From an uncultured Clostridia bacterium (GTDB lineage Bacteria; Bacillota; Clostridia; Oscillospirales; Acutalibacteraceae): a DNA stretch of 64,000 nt. The notes beneath the pieces were generated by a model. That model was not told the DNA's origin. It ran no database searches and saw only the letters and a list, made by a program, of their open reading frames with translations. Below, in pieces: positions 1-7,002 of the stretch; the stretch's first letter is position 1, and every line of letters starts with the position of its first letter. The stretch lies in NCBI GenBank assembly GCA_938034875.1, contig CALHND010000004.1:62001-126000 (forward strand), in the 5' to 3' direction. The position numbers were made by a program, and so were the translations under genes.

Positions 1-79
1 CAAGTAGTTTTTGACCAAGTTCTTCTTGCGACAACCCAAGTTCTTTTCTGCAATTTTGAATTTTTTCACCAACTGTCAT
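1..79 (-). CDS. XRE-family helix-turn-helix regulator, N-terminal part only
   Basis: Reading leftwards from an ATG at 79, the first 26 residues form the opening of a Cro/C1-type helix-turn-helix: an N-terminal MTVGEKIQ, then RKELGLSQEELGQKL, which matches the usual recognition of helices 1 and 2 in this family. A GAGAGGTG ribosome binding site lies just upstream. The rest of the gene is beyond the left edge, so its ligand or effector domain is unknown. It is probably a DNA-binding regulator of neighbouring accessory genes and may bind the palindrome at 155-167. Confidence 0.7.
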   Translation of the reverse strand, partial: MTVGEKIQNCRKELGLSQEELGQKLL

Positions 80-151
80 AGAAGCACCTCTCTTGCATGG
101 TTTAAGTATAGCATCAAACCGTTCAAAAAGATAGAATATATTACTTGATTT

Positions 152-167
152 TGTCAAGTGACACTTG
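152..167 (-). promoter_or_regulatory. Palindromic operator overlapping a TTGACA box upstream of the XRE gene
   Basis: CAAGTG-A-CACTTG (155-167) is a perfect 6-1-6 palindrome. On the - strand it overlaps TTGACA (152-157), about 75 bases upstream of the XRE start. XRE repressors often bind such sites and control their own promoter; the link to this gene is inferred, and no good -10 box was found. Confidence 0.4.
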
Positions 168-254
168 AAAAGGAAATGTGTTTAGTTAAATTCCTTTCCG
201 AAATCCGATTTGGGCGGAGGATATATATAATCCAACTGCAGAAAATGATAAGAA

Positions 255-287
255 AAAACCCAGAAACCATTGTGGCTTCTGGGTTTT
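255..287. terminator. Strong hairpin, possible terminator or first stem of the adjacent repeat
   Basis: AAAACCCAGAA and TTCTGGGTTTT pair around a short loop. There is no clear gene ending here. The hairpin sits about 25 bases before repeat copy 1, and a hairpin also lies just before the other two copies, so it may belong to that element. Confidence 0.5.
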
Positions 288-313
288 CTGCCCCGATTTC
301 TTAATCGTTGCTA

Positions 314-391
314 TTTTGGTACGAGTACCCATAAGGGGCATGAACAAAGCCAGTGTTTATGCGGGTTTGTAGCCAATAAGTAATGTTACAA
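314..391 (+). repeat. Hairpin-rich dispersed repeat, copy 1
   Basis: One of three copies in this window (others at 6343-6424 and 6558-6635). The core is GGTAC-GA-GTACC, then CCC-ATAA-GGG, then an 8-pair stem GCATGAAC/GTTTATGC, then a conserved tail GTAGCCAATAAGTAATGTTACAA. Copy 1 and copy 3 are nearly identical. No open reading frame spans the element on the + strand. It looks like a structured RNA or a small non-autonomous mobile element; some motifs recall HEARO/omega-RNA of IscB elements, but no IscB gene is present. Confidence 0.6.
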
Positions 392-443
392 TGCAAAAAA
401 CAATAAAATTGACCTTTTTATTATGTAAAATGTGATTCGCACA

Positions 444-473
444 TTGGATTTAAAAATTATAATAAGATATAAT
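444..473 (+). promoter_or_regulatory. Sigma-A-type promoter for the 54-residue gene
   Basis: TTGGAT (444-449) and TATAAT (468-473) are 18 bases apart, about 28 bases before the start codon at 501. Confidence 0.6.
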
Positions 474-500
474 TAAATTATAAAAAGAGGAGATGATATT

Positions 501-665
501 ATGACTACGATGAATTATATTTTGAAGGTTAAAAAGAACGAGCTTGGGGTTGTCATAAATGCGCTTCATCATCAATATAAGAAACAACTTCAACAAAACG
601 AAGCTGATGCCAGAATTGCGGACTTGTTACTTCGACTTCTCGCTTTTTATGATAAAGCAAAATAA
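501..665 (+). CDS. Small protein of 54 residues, unknown function
   Basis: ATG at 501 follows an AGAGGAG ribosome binding site, and a promoter and a terminator bracket the gene, so it is a complete single-gene unit. The protein is mainly helical and charged, starting MTTMNYILKVKKNELG, with Lys/Gln-rich middle and a C-terminal leucine-rich helix (ADLLLRLLAFYDKAK). It has no signal peptide or membrane segment. It lies beside a parA relic, so it is probably a leftover accessory gene of a conjugative or plasmid-like element. I do not recognise the family. Confidence 0.6.
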   Translation: MTTMNYILKVKKNELGVVINALHHQYKKQLQQNEADARIADLLLRLLAFYDKAK

Positions 666-682
666 TTTAATACACATACTGC

Positions 683-721
683 AGACCATTTGATTTTGAA
701 ATCAGATGGTCTATTTTTTTT
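683..721 (+). terminator. Intrinsic terminator of the 54-residue gene
   Basis: AGACCAT(t)TGATTT pairs with AAATCA(g)ATGGTCT around a two-base loop and is followed by ATTTTTTTT. It overlaps the left end of the parA relic, where the original parA coding sequence has been lost. Confidence 0.85.
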
Positions 722-1215
722 ATGCCATCTAATATTGATTTATCCAGCATGGAAATCAGACTTATTAATGCCATGAGTCGTGAAAGTGTATTACGTAGCT
801 ATGTAGATGTACAGCGTAAAAATTACAATTATATTCTCATTGATTGCGCCCCGTCTCTTGGTATGCTGACAGTTAATGCTCTTACAGCAGCAGATAGTAT
901 AATTATTCCGGCACATCCACATTTTTTGTCTGCAAAAGGACTGGATTTGCTTATGCGTGATATGATAGCTTTATCCACGATCATTTCCGATGCAATACGA
1001 TTTAGCAGACCCTGTAAAATGCTAATTCCTGCGACACTGGTTTCGGCAGCACGAATTGAATGTGGAATTTCTGTATCAAAAACATTAACCTTTCCACCAT
1101 AATGAGAACGCAACTCCGACATAACCTGATTTGCAAAATTTGTACGTTTATCAACCATAGTTAAAAGAATGCCGTCAATTTGTAGTTTAGGATTGATTCG
1201 TCTTTTTACTTTACT
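722..1215. pseudogene. parA-type partition ATPase relic with inverted C-terminal part
   Basis: On the + strand from 722 to about 960 the reading frame gives a ParA middle section: LPSNIDLSSMEI, then YILIDCAPSLGMLTVNALTAAD (the switch II/Walker B region) and HFLSAKGLDLL. On the - strand from about 1215 down to about 1025 comes the ParA C-terminal section, VSKVKRRINPKLQIDGILLTMVD, then the conserved helix with SELRSHYGGKVNVFDTEIP and IRAAETSVAGISI. The two halves belong to one protein but now point towards each other, and the N-terminal Walker A part is missing. This is an inversion and deletion inside a former plasmid- or ICE-borne partition gene, not a functional gene. Confidence 0.85.
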
Positions 1216-1253
1216 TACAGATACATGAAAAAACTATGAATTTTAAGAAACCC

Positions 1254-1306
1254 TTGACAAAATCCGAAATCGGATTTATACTATCAAAGTACGAAATCGG
1301 TTTTAG
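1254..1306 (+). promoter_or_regulatory. Promoter with MarR-type operator
   Basis: TTGACA (1254-1259) and TATACT (1277-1282) are exactly 17 bases apart. The spacer is filled by a perfect 8-2-8 palindrome, AAATCCGA-AA-TCGGATTT (1260-1277). A second, imperfect copy of CGAAATCGG lies at 1292-1300, over the transcription start. Binding of the MarR protein encoded just downstream would block polymerase, so autoregulation of the whole cassette is likely. Confidence 0.8.
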
Positions 1307-1323
1307 AAAATGGAGGGTTGGAA

Positions 1324-1785
1324 ATGAACGCCAAACAAATGAGAGGCTTTTCAAAGCTGTATAAGGTTGAAAAACAGTTAGACAATGTCTATCACTTGCT
1401 CGCAAAGCAAATCGGCGTGTCGGATTCGGTCTTCTGGACGATGTATTGTTTATGCGAAGAGGATTGCACGCTCACGCAGAATGATATTGCAGAAAATGTA
1501 GGTCTGCCAAAGCAGACGATCAATTCCGCGATCAACAATCTTGTAAAGGATGGTTATATCCATCTTGAGCAAAAGGCAATCGCACGCAACAACAAAGCGG
1601 TTTGCCTGTCGGAGAAGGGAAAGGATTTCTGTAAAAGGCATATGATGCCGATTCTTCTTTCTGAGGAAAGAGCCTTTGAGCGTTTATCCGAGAAGGAGCA
1701 GGAAACTTATCTTGCTCTTTCTGTGAAAGTAGACACATTGATGAAAGAGTGCCTAACTGAGCTTCTTGAGGAGAGGGAGGAGTAG
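1324..1785 (+). CDS. MarR-family transcriptional regulator
   Basis: A 153-residue winged-helix regulator. The middle reads LTQNDIAENVGLPKQTINSAINNLVKDGYIHLEQ, the MarR helix-turn-helix and start of the wing, flanked by helices for dimerisation. ATG at 1324 is chosen over a TTG six bases earlier because GGAGGG (1312-1317) is correctly spaced from it. MarR proteins usually repress their own operon until a small toxic or phenolic ligand binds. Here the operon continues with a Cys-rich KTR protein and a two-subunit ABC exporter, so this regulator most likely senses a compound the exporter removes. The GC content is visibly higher than in the flanking DNA, which suggests transfer. Confidence 0.88.
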   Translation: MNAKQMRGFSKLYKVEKQLDNVYHLLAKQIGVSDSVFWTMYCLCEEDCTLTQNDIAENVGLPKQTINSAINNLVKDGYIHLEQKAIARNNKAVCLSEKGKDFCKRHMMPILLSEERAFERLSEKEQETYLALSVKVDTLMKECLTELLEEREE

Positions 1786-1788
1786 AGG

Positions 1789-1977
1789 ATGAGCAGCTGG
1801 CAATGGATTCTATGTCCTTTGTGCCATAGTAAAACAAGAGTGAAAATTACCGAAAACACAGAACTGAAGGAATTTCCCTTGTTTTGCCCCAAGTGCAAGG
1901 AAGAAACACTGATTAACGCAAAACAATTTCATATTTCCATAATCAAAAAGCCAGACGCAAAGACGCAGAGCGAATGA
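1789..1977 (+). CDS. Cysteine-rich KTR-domain protein
   Basis: A 62-residue protein beginning right after marR (three bases between stop and start). It carries two CxxC pairs, CPLC and CPKC, and the SKTR sequence that names the family (Cys_rich_KTR). The four cysteines are spaced like a zinc ribbon, so it probably binds zinc. Such small genes often travel on Firmicute mobile elements beside transporter or resistance genes, but the function is not established. Its last codons lie inside the 5' arm of the terminator-like hairpin at 1963-2014. Confidence 0.8.
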   Translation: MSSWQWILCPLCHSKTRVKITENTELKEFPLFCPKCKEETLINAKQFHISIIKKPDAKTQSE

Positions 1978-2014
1978 TCCCGATGCCGGGATAAAAGCTC
2001 TGCGTTATTTTTTT
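1963..2014 (+). terminator. Terminator or attenuator inside the marR-ABC operon
   Basis: ACGCAGAGC (1963-1971) pairs with GCTCTGCGT (1997-2005), with an inner hairpin TCCCG-atgc-CGGGA, followed by a run of T. It lies between the KTR gene and the exporter genes, whose AGGAGG ribosome binding site starts just after the T run. Exporter expression therefore needs read-through, which suggests attenuation, though no antiterminator structure was identified. Confidence 0.75.
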
Positions 2015-2025
2015 AGGAGGTTACG

Positions 2026-3753
2026 ATGACCAAACTTTTACGCTTTTTGTCGCCCTATAAGCTATGGGTGACATTCATGATTGCTCTGTTGTTCGGGCAA
2101 GTTATGGGAACGCTGTATATTCCCAAAATCACTGCGGACATTGTAAACAACGGGATCTATGCGGGAGATGTAGAATATGTTTGGAAAATGGGCGGCTTTA
2201 TGCTTGCGGTCGCTGTTGCAACTGCCTTCCTTTCCATTCTCGGAACATATTCCTCAAACCATATTTTCACGGCAATGGGCAGGGATATGCGGTGCGCCCT
2301 TTTCCGCAAGGCACAGGACTTTTCTGCCAACGACTTCAACAAATTTGGCGTGCCGTCTTTGATTACGAGGAGCACGAATGATGTTACACAGGTACAGATG
2401 GCACTGTCTATGTGCGTTGAAATGCTGCTCCCTGCCCCTTTTATGACGATTGCGGGCTTTATTCTTACCTATTCCAAAAATGCGACACTGGCATTTGTCA
2501 TGCTCGGCTTCATGGTGGGGATCGTGATACTTACCGTGATGATCGGCAAGAAGATCATTCCGATTTTCGATAAGATGCAGACCTCTCTGGACTCTATTAA
2601 CAGAACCGTCCGTGAAAGTATTATCGGTGTCAGGGTCATCCGTGCATTTAACAGGCAACAGGATGAGAAAGCAAGAAGCGATAAATCATTTGAGAATTAC
2701 TCAAATATCGCCATCAAGGCAAACAAAATATTCGCGGCACTCATGCCGATCATCATGCTTGCAATGAATATCAGCACGCTTGTCGTCGTATGGATCGGCG
2801 GTGGTGAGATTGCCGGCGGCAAAATGGAGATCGGTGATATCAGTGCTGTAATAGAATACTCCGCCCTGACGTTGATGTATCTTGTGATGGGTATTTCCGT
2901 GTTTATTTTCATTCCCCGTGCACAGACCTGCGCCAAGAGAATCAATGATGTTTTGGACACCACTCCCGAATTTTCAAAGGAACCGTATAACGGTGAAGCC
3001 GCAGACGGAGATCATATCCTTGAATTCATAGATGTCACTTTCCGCTATGAGGGTGCGGAACAGGCTGCCCTTTCCGATATCAGTTTCTCTGTTGGCAAAG
3101 GACAGACGACAGCGATTATAGGCAGTACCGGTTCGGGTAAATCCACGGTTGCAAGTCTTATTCTTCGCTTCCACGACATTGAAAGCGGTCATGTGCTTGT
3201 GGATGGAGAAGATGTCCGCGCCTACGACCAGAAGGCATTGAGAAGCAAGATCGGTTATGTGCCGCAAAAGGCATTCCTGTTCAGCGGTACGATTGCCGAT
3301 AACCTTTGCCATGGAAAGCCGGACGCAACGCAAAAGGAAATGCTCCACGCCGCCGAGATTGCTCAAATCAGGGACTTTATTGACACAAGTGAAATGGGCT
3401 TACAGACCCGTGTTTCCCAAGGGGGCAACAATTTTTCGGGCGGGCAGAAGCAGCGACTATCTATTGCAAGAGCTATTGTCAAGAAGCCGGAAATCTATAT
3501 TTTCGACGACAGCTTTTCCGCGCTTGACTTTAAGACCGATGCAAAGCTCCGGGAAGCTCTGAAAAGCGAAACTTCCCAAAGTGCTGTGATCATTGTGGCA
3601 CATCGTATCAGCACCATTCTTGATGCGGATCAGATTATCGTTCTGGACGAAGGACGGATGGTTGGAAAAGGAACACATAAGGAACTGATGGAGAGCTGCC
3701 CAGTATATCAGCAAATTGCTCATTCGCAGCTCAGTGAGGAGGAACTAAGATGA
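2026..3753 (+). CDS. Heterodimeric ABC exporter, first subunit
   Basis: A 575-residue half-transporter: about six membrane segments in residues 1-300, then an ATPase domain. Walker A is GSTGSGKST (about 366-374), the signature SGGQ is at 471-474, Walker B is IYIFDD (490-495) and the H-loop is VAHRIST. The residue after the Walker B Asp is Asp495, where an active ATPase has Glu, so this subunit contributes a weak ATP site, as in TM287/288, BmrCD and LmrCD. It overlaps the second subunit by ATGA, showing tight co-translation. Likely role: export of a drug or antimicrobial peptide across the membrane, under MarR control. Substrate unknown. Confidence 0.9.
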   Translation: MTKLLRFLSPYKLWVTFMIALLFGQVMGTLYIPKITADIVNNGIYAGDVEYVWKMGGFMLAVAVATAFLSILGTYSSNHIFTAMGRDMRCALFRKAQDFSANDFNKFGVPSLITRSTNDVTQVQMALSMCVEMLLPAPFMTIAGFILTYSKNATLAFVMLGFMVGIVILTVMIGKKIIPIFDKMQTSLDSINRTVRESIIGVRVIRAFNRQQDEKARSDKSFENYSNIAIKANKIFAALMPIIMLAMNISTLVVVWIGGGEIAGGKMEIGDISAVIEYSALTLMYLVMGISVFIFIPRAQTCAKRINDVLDTTPEFSKEPYNGEAADGDHILEFIDVTFRYEGAEQAALSDISFSVGKGQTTAIIGSTGSGKSTVASLILRFHDIESGHVLVDGEDVRAYDQKALRSKIGYVPQKAFLFSGTIADNLCHGKPDATQKEMLHAAEIAQIRDFIDTSEMGLQTRVSQGGNNFSGGQKQRLSIARAIVKKPEIYIFDDSFSALDFKTDAKLREALKSETSQSAVIIVAHRISTILDADQIIVLDEGRMVGKGTHKELMESCPVYQQIAHSQLSEEELR

Positions 3754-5603
3754 TCGACGAGAGAGATGAATTGGAAACCAAACCAAGCGATAATCTGTTC
3801 GGCGATGAAATGAGCGTCGAAAAAGCAAAAGACGCAAAGAAAACATTTAAGCGTCTTGTGAAAGATATGCTCCGCGAAAAATGGCGCATATTGCTTGTTA
3901 TGTTATGCCTTGCGGGATCGGCGATGTGTACCGTATTAAGCCCCAACATTCTCGGCAAAGCCATTGATGTTTTCTTTGACGGCATTATGAATGCGGTAAC
4001 AACCAGCACTGCCTTTGTCGTAGACATGGGCGCAATGGGTAAGATTTTAGCGTCGCTGCTCGCCATATATCTGATCGGTACGGCTTTGAATTATTTGTCG
4101 CAGCTTGTCATGGCAAGCGTATCGCAGAAGGTCACACTGTCTTTAAGGAAAGATGTCAGCGATAAGCTGAACCGGCTTCCCCTAAAGTATTATGACAGCC
4201 ACAAAAAAGGCGATATTCTAAGCAGAGTCACCAGTGACCTTGAAAAAGTTTCCGACGCTTTACAGGAAGTGCTGGGGCAGTTGATCACATCTTCTATTAC
4301 GCTTGTCGGTGCCTTTATCATGCTGATGCGTATCAGCCCGATGCTCACGCTGATTGCGTTCGGAACGGTCATCGCAAGTATGATCGTGGCAATGCTTGTC
4401 GGTATGCAGACAAACAAGGCTTATGCGGCAAATCAGGCAGCGCTTGGTGCCTTAAATGCAAATATTGAAGAAGCCTTCACAGGAAACAACGTGATAAAGT
4501 CTTTTAATCTGCAAAGCGAGATGATCGAGGAAAACGACAAGCTGAACGAAACCTTGCGGAGAACCTCAAAGAAGGCACAGTTCATCACATATGCCATTAA
4601 CCCGATGACTCGCCTGATGGGACAGATCGGGTATATTCTAATCGCCGTTCGCGGCGCGGCATCCGTGATCAGCGGAAACCTCTCCCTCGGTAATGTGCAG
4701 GCGGCATTCCAATATGTCAATCAGATTTCAGAGCCAGTCACGCAACTGTCCTATGTTATGAATACCATACAGGGAGCACTTGCTTCGGTAGAACGGGTTT
4801 ATGAACTCCAGGATGAGCCTGAAGAAATCCCCGATACAACGAGTAAGCAGCTTCTGCCGAACCCGAAAGGAGATATTTCCTTTGAGCATATCCATTTCGG
4901 CTACAGTGATGACAACATTCTGATGAAAGATATCAATGTGTCGGTCAAGGCAGGAAGTAAAGTTGCCATTGTCGGCCCGACTGGCGCTGGCAAAACAACG
5001 CTGATCAATCTGCTGATGCGATTCTACGAGGTGCAAGGCGGCAAAATCACGATTGACGGTATCAATATCGCGGACATGAGCCGCAAGGAACTTCGCTCGA
5101 TCCTCGGTATGGTGCTTCAGGATACTTGGCTGTTCAACGGCACTGTTGCCGAAAACATTGCTTACGGCAGAAGTGATGCTACTATGGAGGAAATCGTTCG
5201 GGCGGCAAAGGCAGCACGAATCGACCACTTTATCCGCGCATTGCCCCAAGGCTATGACACCGTGCTGGACGATGAATTGTCGGAGATTTCCGTAGGGCAA
5301 AAGCAGCTTCTGACGATTGCAAGAGTGATTCTGACAAACCATGCCATTCTGATTCTTGACGAGGCGACCTCAAGCGTTGATACAAGGACAGAGGTTGAAA
5401 TTCAAAAGGCAATGAATGAAATGATGAAAAACCGAACAAGTTTTGTGATTGCCCACCGGCTTTCCACCATTCGTGACGCAGATCTGATTCTCGTTATGAG
5501 GGAAGGAACAATTATTGAGCAGGGCACTCATCAGGAATTGCTTGCTCAAAACGGTTTCTATGCAGAGCTTTACAACAGCCAGTTTGCAAGCAAGGCGTCG
5601 TAA
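3750..5603 (+). CDS. Heterodimeric ABC exporter, second subunit
   Basis: A 617-residue half-transporter with an extra 40-residue charged N-terminal extension, six membrane segments and an ATPase domain: Walker A GPTGAGKTT (409-417), Walker B ILILDE with catalytic Glu538, H-loop IAHRLST. The signature is SVGQ (514-517) instead of SGGQ. In the heterodimer that altered signature faces the ATP bound by subunit one, which already lacks its catalytic Glu, so both defects fall in the same composite site and one fully active site remains. This is the known asymmetric exporter design. No further gene follows on this strand. Confidence 0.9.
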   Translation: MIDERDELETKPSDNLFGDEMSVEKAKDAKKTFKRLVKDMLREKWRILLVMLCLAGSAMCTVLSPNILGKAIDVFFDGIMNAVTTSTAFVVDMGAMGKILASLLAIYLIGTALNYLSQLVMASVSQKVTLSLRKDVSDKLNRLPLKYYDSHKKGDILSRVTSDLEKVSDALQEVLGQLITSSITLVGAFIMLMRISPMLTLIAFGTVIASMIVAMLVGMQTNKAYAANQAALGALNANIEEAFTGNNVIKSFNLQSEMIEENDKLNETLRRTSKKAQFITYAINPMTRLMGQIGYILIAVRGAASVISGNLSLGNVQAAFQYVNQISEPVTQLSYVMNTIQGALASVERVYELQDEPEEIPDTTSKQLLPNPKGDISFEHIHFGYSDDNILMKDINVSVKAGSKVAIVGPTGAGKTTLINLLMRFYEVQGGKITIDGINIADMSRKELRSILGMVLQDTWLFNGTVAENIAYGRSDATMEEIVRAAKAARIDHFIRALPQGYDTVLDDELSEISVGQKQLLTIARVILTNHAILILDEATSSVDTRTEVEIQKAMNEMMKNRTSFVIAHRLSTIRDADLILVMREGTIIEQGTHQELLAQNGFYAELYNSQFASKAS

Positions 5604-5688
5604 AAACATTACATCTGCATAGGCTCTATAACTCCTGACTTGTAAAGAAATACGAAAAGGCATTCCGGGAAACAGCTGCTTTTTAATG

Positions 5689-5714
5689 GCGGGCGGTAAA
5701 AGTATACCACCCGC
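5689..5714. other. GC-rich hairpin downstream of the ABC genes
   Basis: GCGGG-c-GGTA pairs with TACC-a-CCCGC around a short loop. It has no T run, so it is at best a weak terminator. It lies about 85 bases after the exporter stop codon and just before the decayed gene. Confidence 0.4.
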
Positions 5715-5719
5715 ATAGC

Positions 5720-6197
5720 AAAGGTCGCTCATGTAGAAAGAAAACGCCCAAAATCACCCCGAAAGTATACAGCGGGAAAAGGTTTTGGACGTTTCTGCGT
5801 TTCGGGAACATGCCGGCAAATAAGATGCGGAAAAGGAGGTGCTACCGATTCCCCGTATGCCGAATACCTCAAGAGAGAATCCAAACTGAATGAACAGGAT
5901 TTCAGGTTCGATAAATTCTCAGACAATGAATTTGACGAGGTCTGTGGAGAATACGATAACTGGTTTGAATTCGAATATGATGGAACAGATGAAAATGAGT
6001 GATTTGACACCTCTGAAAATCAAAGCAAAATGGATTACGATTGGGGCAATATTGCCAACGGTGTTATTGCTTTGGGAGCTTCTATTGAATCTATGATAGA
6101 CAACAGCGAGTACGAACGACATAACCAGCATAAAAATAGAAAGCACAAGAGAAGTAAATCAATCAAAAAACAGCAGAAAAAAGATGATTATGATTAG
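5720..6197 (+). pseudogene. Decayed mobile-element gene, C-terminal fragment
   Basis: A conserved-looking coding track lacking its 5' end. It reads KTPKITPKVYSGKRFW, shifts frame in the AAAA run at 5831-5834, continues with DSPYAEYLKRESKLNEQDF and an acidic stretch, meets an in-frame TGA at 6000-6002, then continues in the same frame with MDYDWGNIANGVIALGASIE and a strongly basic tail (KHKRSKSIKKQQKK) to TAG at 6195-6197. The TGA replaces what could be a Trp codon. The basic tail suggests a DNA-handling protein of a conjugative element, but I do not recognise the family. The last 55 residues could start at ATG 6030, though no ribosome binding site is visible. Confidence 0.55.
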
Positions 6198-6342
6198 AGT
6201 ATGTAAATAACGGATGTATCTATTTGAGAATAAAAGAAATATTAAAAAGAATAATTTTTGTAATGATTAACATTTTAGGCGAAGCAAAGTTTGAAATTTC
6301 GAACCCATCTCCGATTTGAAAGATATGGTTGGGATTATGTGC

Positions 6343-6424
6343 TTTTGGTGCGAGTACCTATCAGGGACATAGAAAACTACAGTAGGTTTGCAGAGCTGTA
6401 GCCATAAGCAATTATTACGCAACA
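6343..6424 (+). repeat. Hairpin-rich dispersed repeat, divergent copy 2
   Basis: Aligns with the copies at 314-391 and 6558-6635 but with many changes. The paired positions change together: GGTGC-GA-GTACC keeps the first stem using a G-T pair, and CCT-ATC-AGG replaces CCC-ATAA-GGG. An added CTACAG/CTGTAG pairing is possible further on. Retained pairing despite sequence change argues for function as folded nucleic acid. Confidence 0.5.
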
Positions 6425-6514
6425 ATAAGTATATGTTTACTGTCAATAAAATTAAGGTAAAAAATATATGATTAATTGTGTATTGTAAAACAAAATATAT
6501 TTACCACACAATGC

Positions 6515-6548
6515 GAAAGAAATCGATTGCAAGCAATCGACTTCTTTC
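6515..6548. other. Long hairpin just before repeat copy 3
   Basis: GAAAGAA plus ATCGATTGC pairs with GCAATCGA plus TTCTTTC, giving about 15 pairs with one bulge. No gene ends here. A hairpin precedes each repeat copy, so it may be the variable first stem of the element. Confidence 0.5.
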
Positions 6549-6557
6549 GACAAATCT

Positions 6558-6635
6558 TTTTGGTGTGAGTACCCATAAGGGGCATGGAAAAAACCAGTGT
6601 TTATGCGGGTTCGTAGCCAATAAGTAATGTTACAA
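6558..6635 (+). repeat. Hairpin-rich dispersed repeat, copy 3
   Basis: Nearly identical to copy 1 (314-391): GGTGT-GA-GTACC, CCC-ATAA-GGG, GCATGGAA/GTTTATGC and the tail GTAGCCAATAAGTAATGTTACAA. The first stem is held by two G-T pairs instead of copy 1's Watson-Crick pairs. Sequence on both sides is unrelated to copy 1 beyond TTTTGG on the left and TTACAA on the right, which gives the element sharp edges. Confidence 0.6.
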
Positions 6636-6704
6636 AACGATAATTCAACGCAGTAACACCATTTGCGCATTCGATTGAACTCAAATCAATCAAAATTATT
6701 ACAT

Positions 6705-6732
6705 AGCCGTCTTGTTTCAGTACAAGGCGGCT
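6705..6732. other. Eleven-pair hairpin, possible terminator
   Basis: AGCCGTCTTGT pairs with ACAAGGCGGCT (one G-T pair) around TTCAGT. There is no strong T run on either side. Its role is unclear; it may be a leftover transcription stop between accessory modules. Confidence 0.45.
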
Positions 6733-7002
6733 GCACATTGTTGTGAGCTTAATTTGTATAGCGTTTAATCATATATGTTAACAAATATGCGCTATTGCCC
6801 ACTACCGCACAGTATAGACTTCATTTTAGCAAATGCATGAACCGCAATGTACACTTTGGTACTGTTAATCGTTTCCATAGTCAATTCCGTGGATACGCTC
6901 TTATTGATAATCAGCAATCCAATTATTTTAACAACTACTTTCTGCTAATTCACGGCGCTATAGTTATACTATGCCTAAGCCTGTATGCAGAATTTGTAGA
7001 AT
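6733..7002. other. Gene-free AT-rich spacer
   Basis: I see no supported gene here. A short + frame from TTG 6795 has no ribosome binding site, and a - frame gives only about 28 residues after its ATG. It lies between mobile-element debris and the end of the MFS gene. Confidence 0.4.

Noticed and set aside
4728..5342. Open frame of 204 residues on the - strand inside the second ABC subunit
   Set aside because: Opposite the ATPase domain motifs; composition is a mirror of that gene.
6452..6670. 72-residue frame on the - strand across repeat copy 3
   Set aside because: It owes its length to the repeat; copy 1 and copy 2 do not keep it open over the same span, and stem pairing explains the conservation better.
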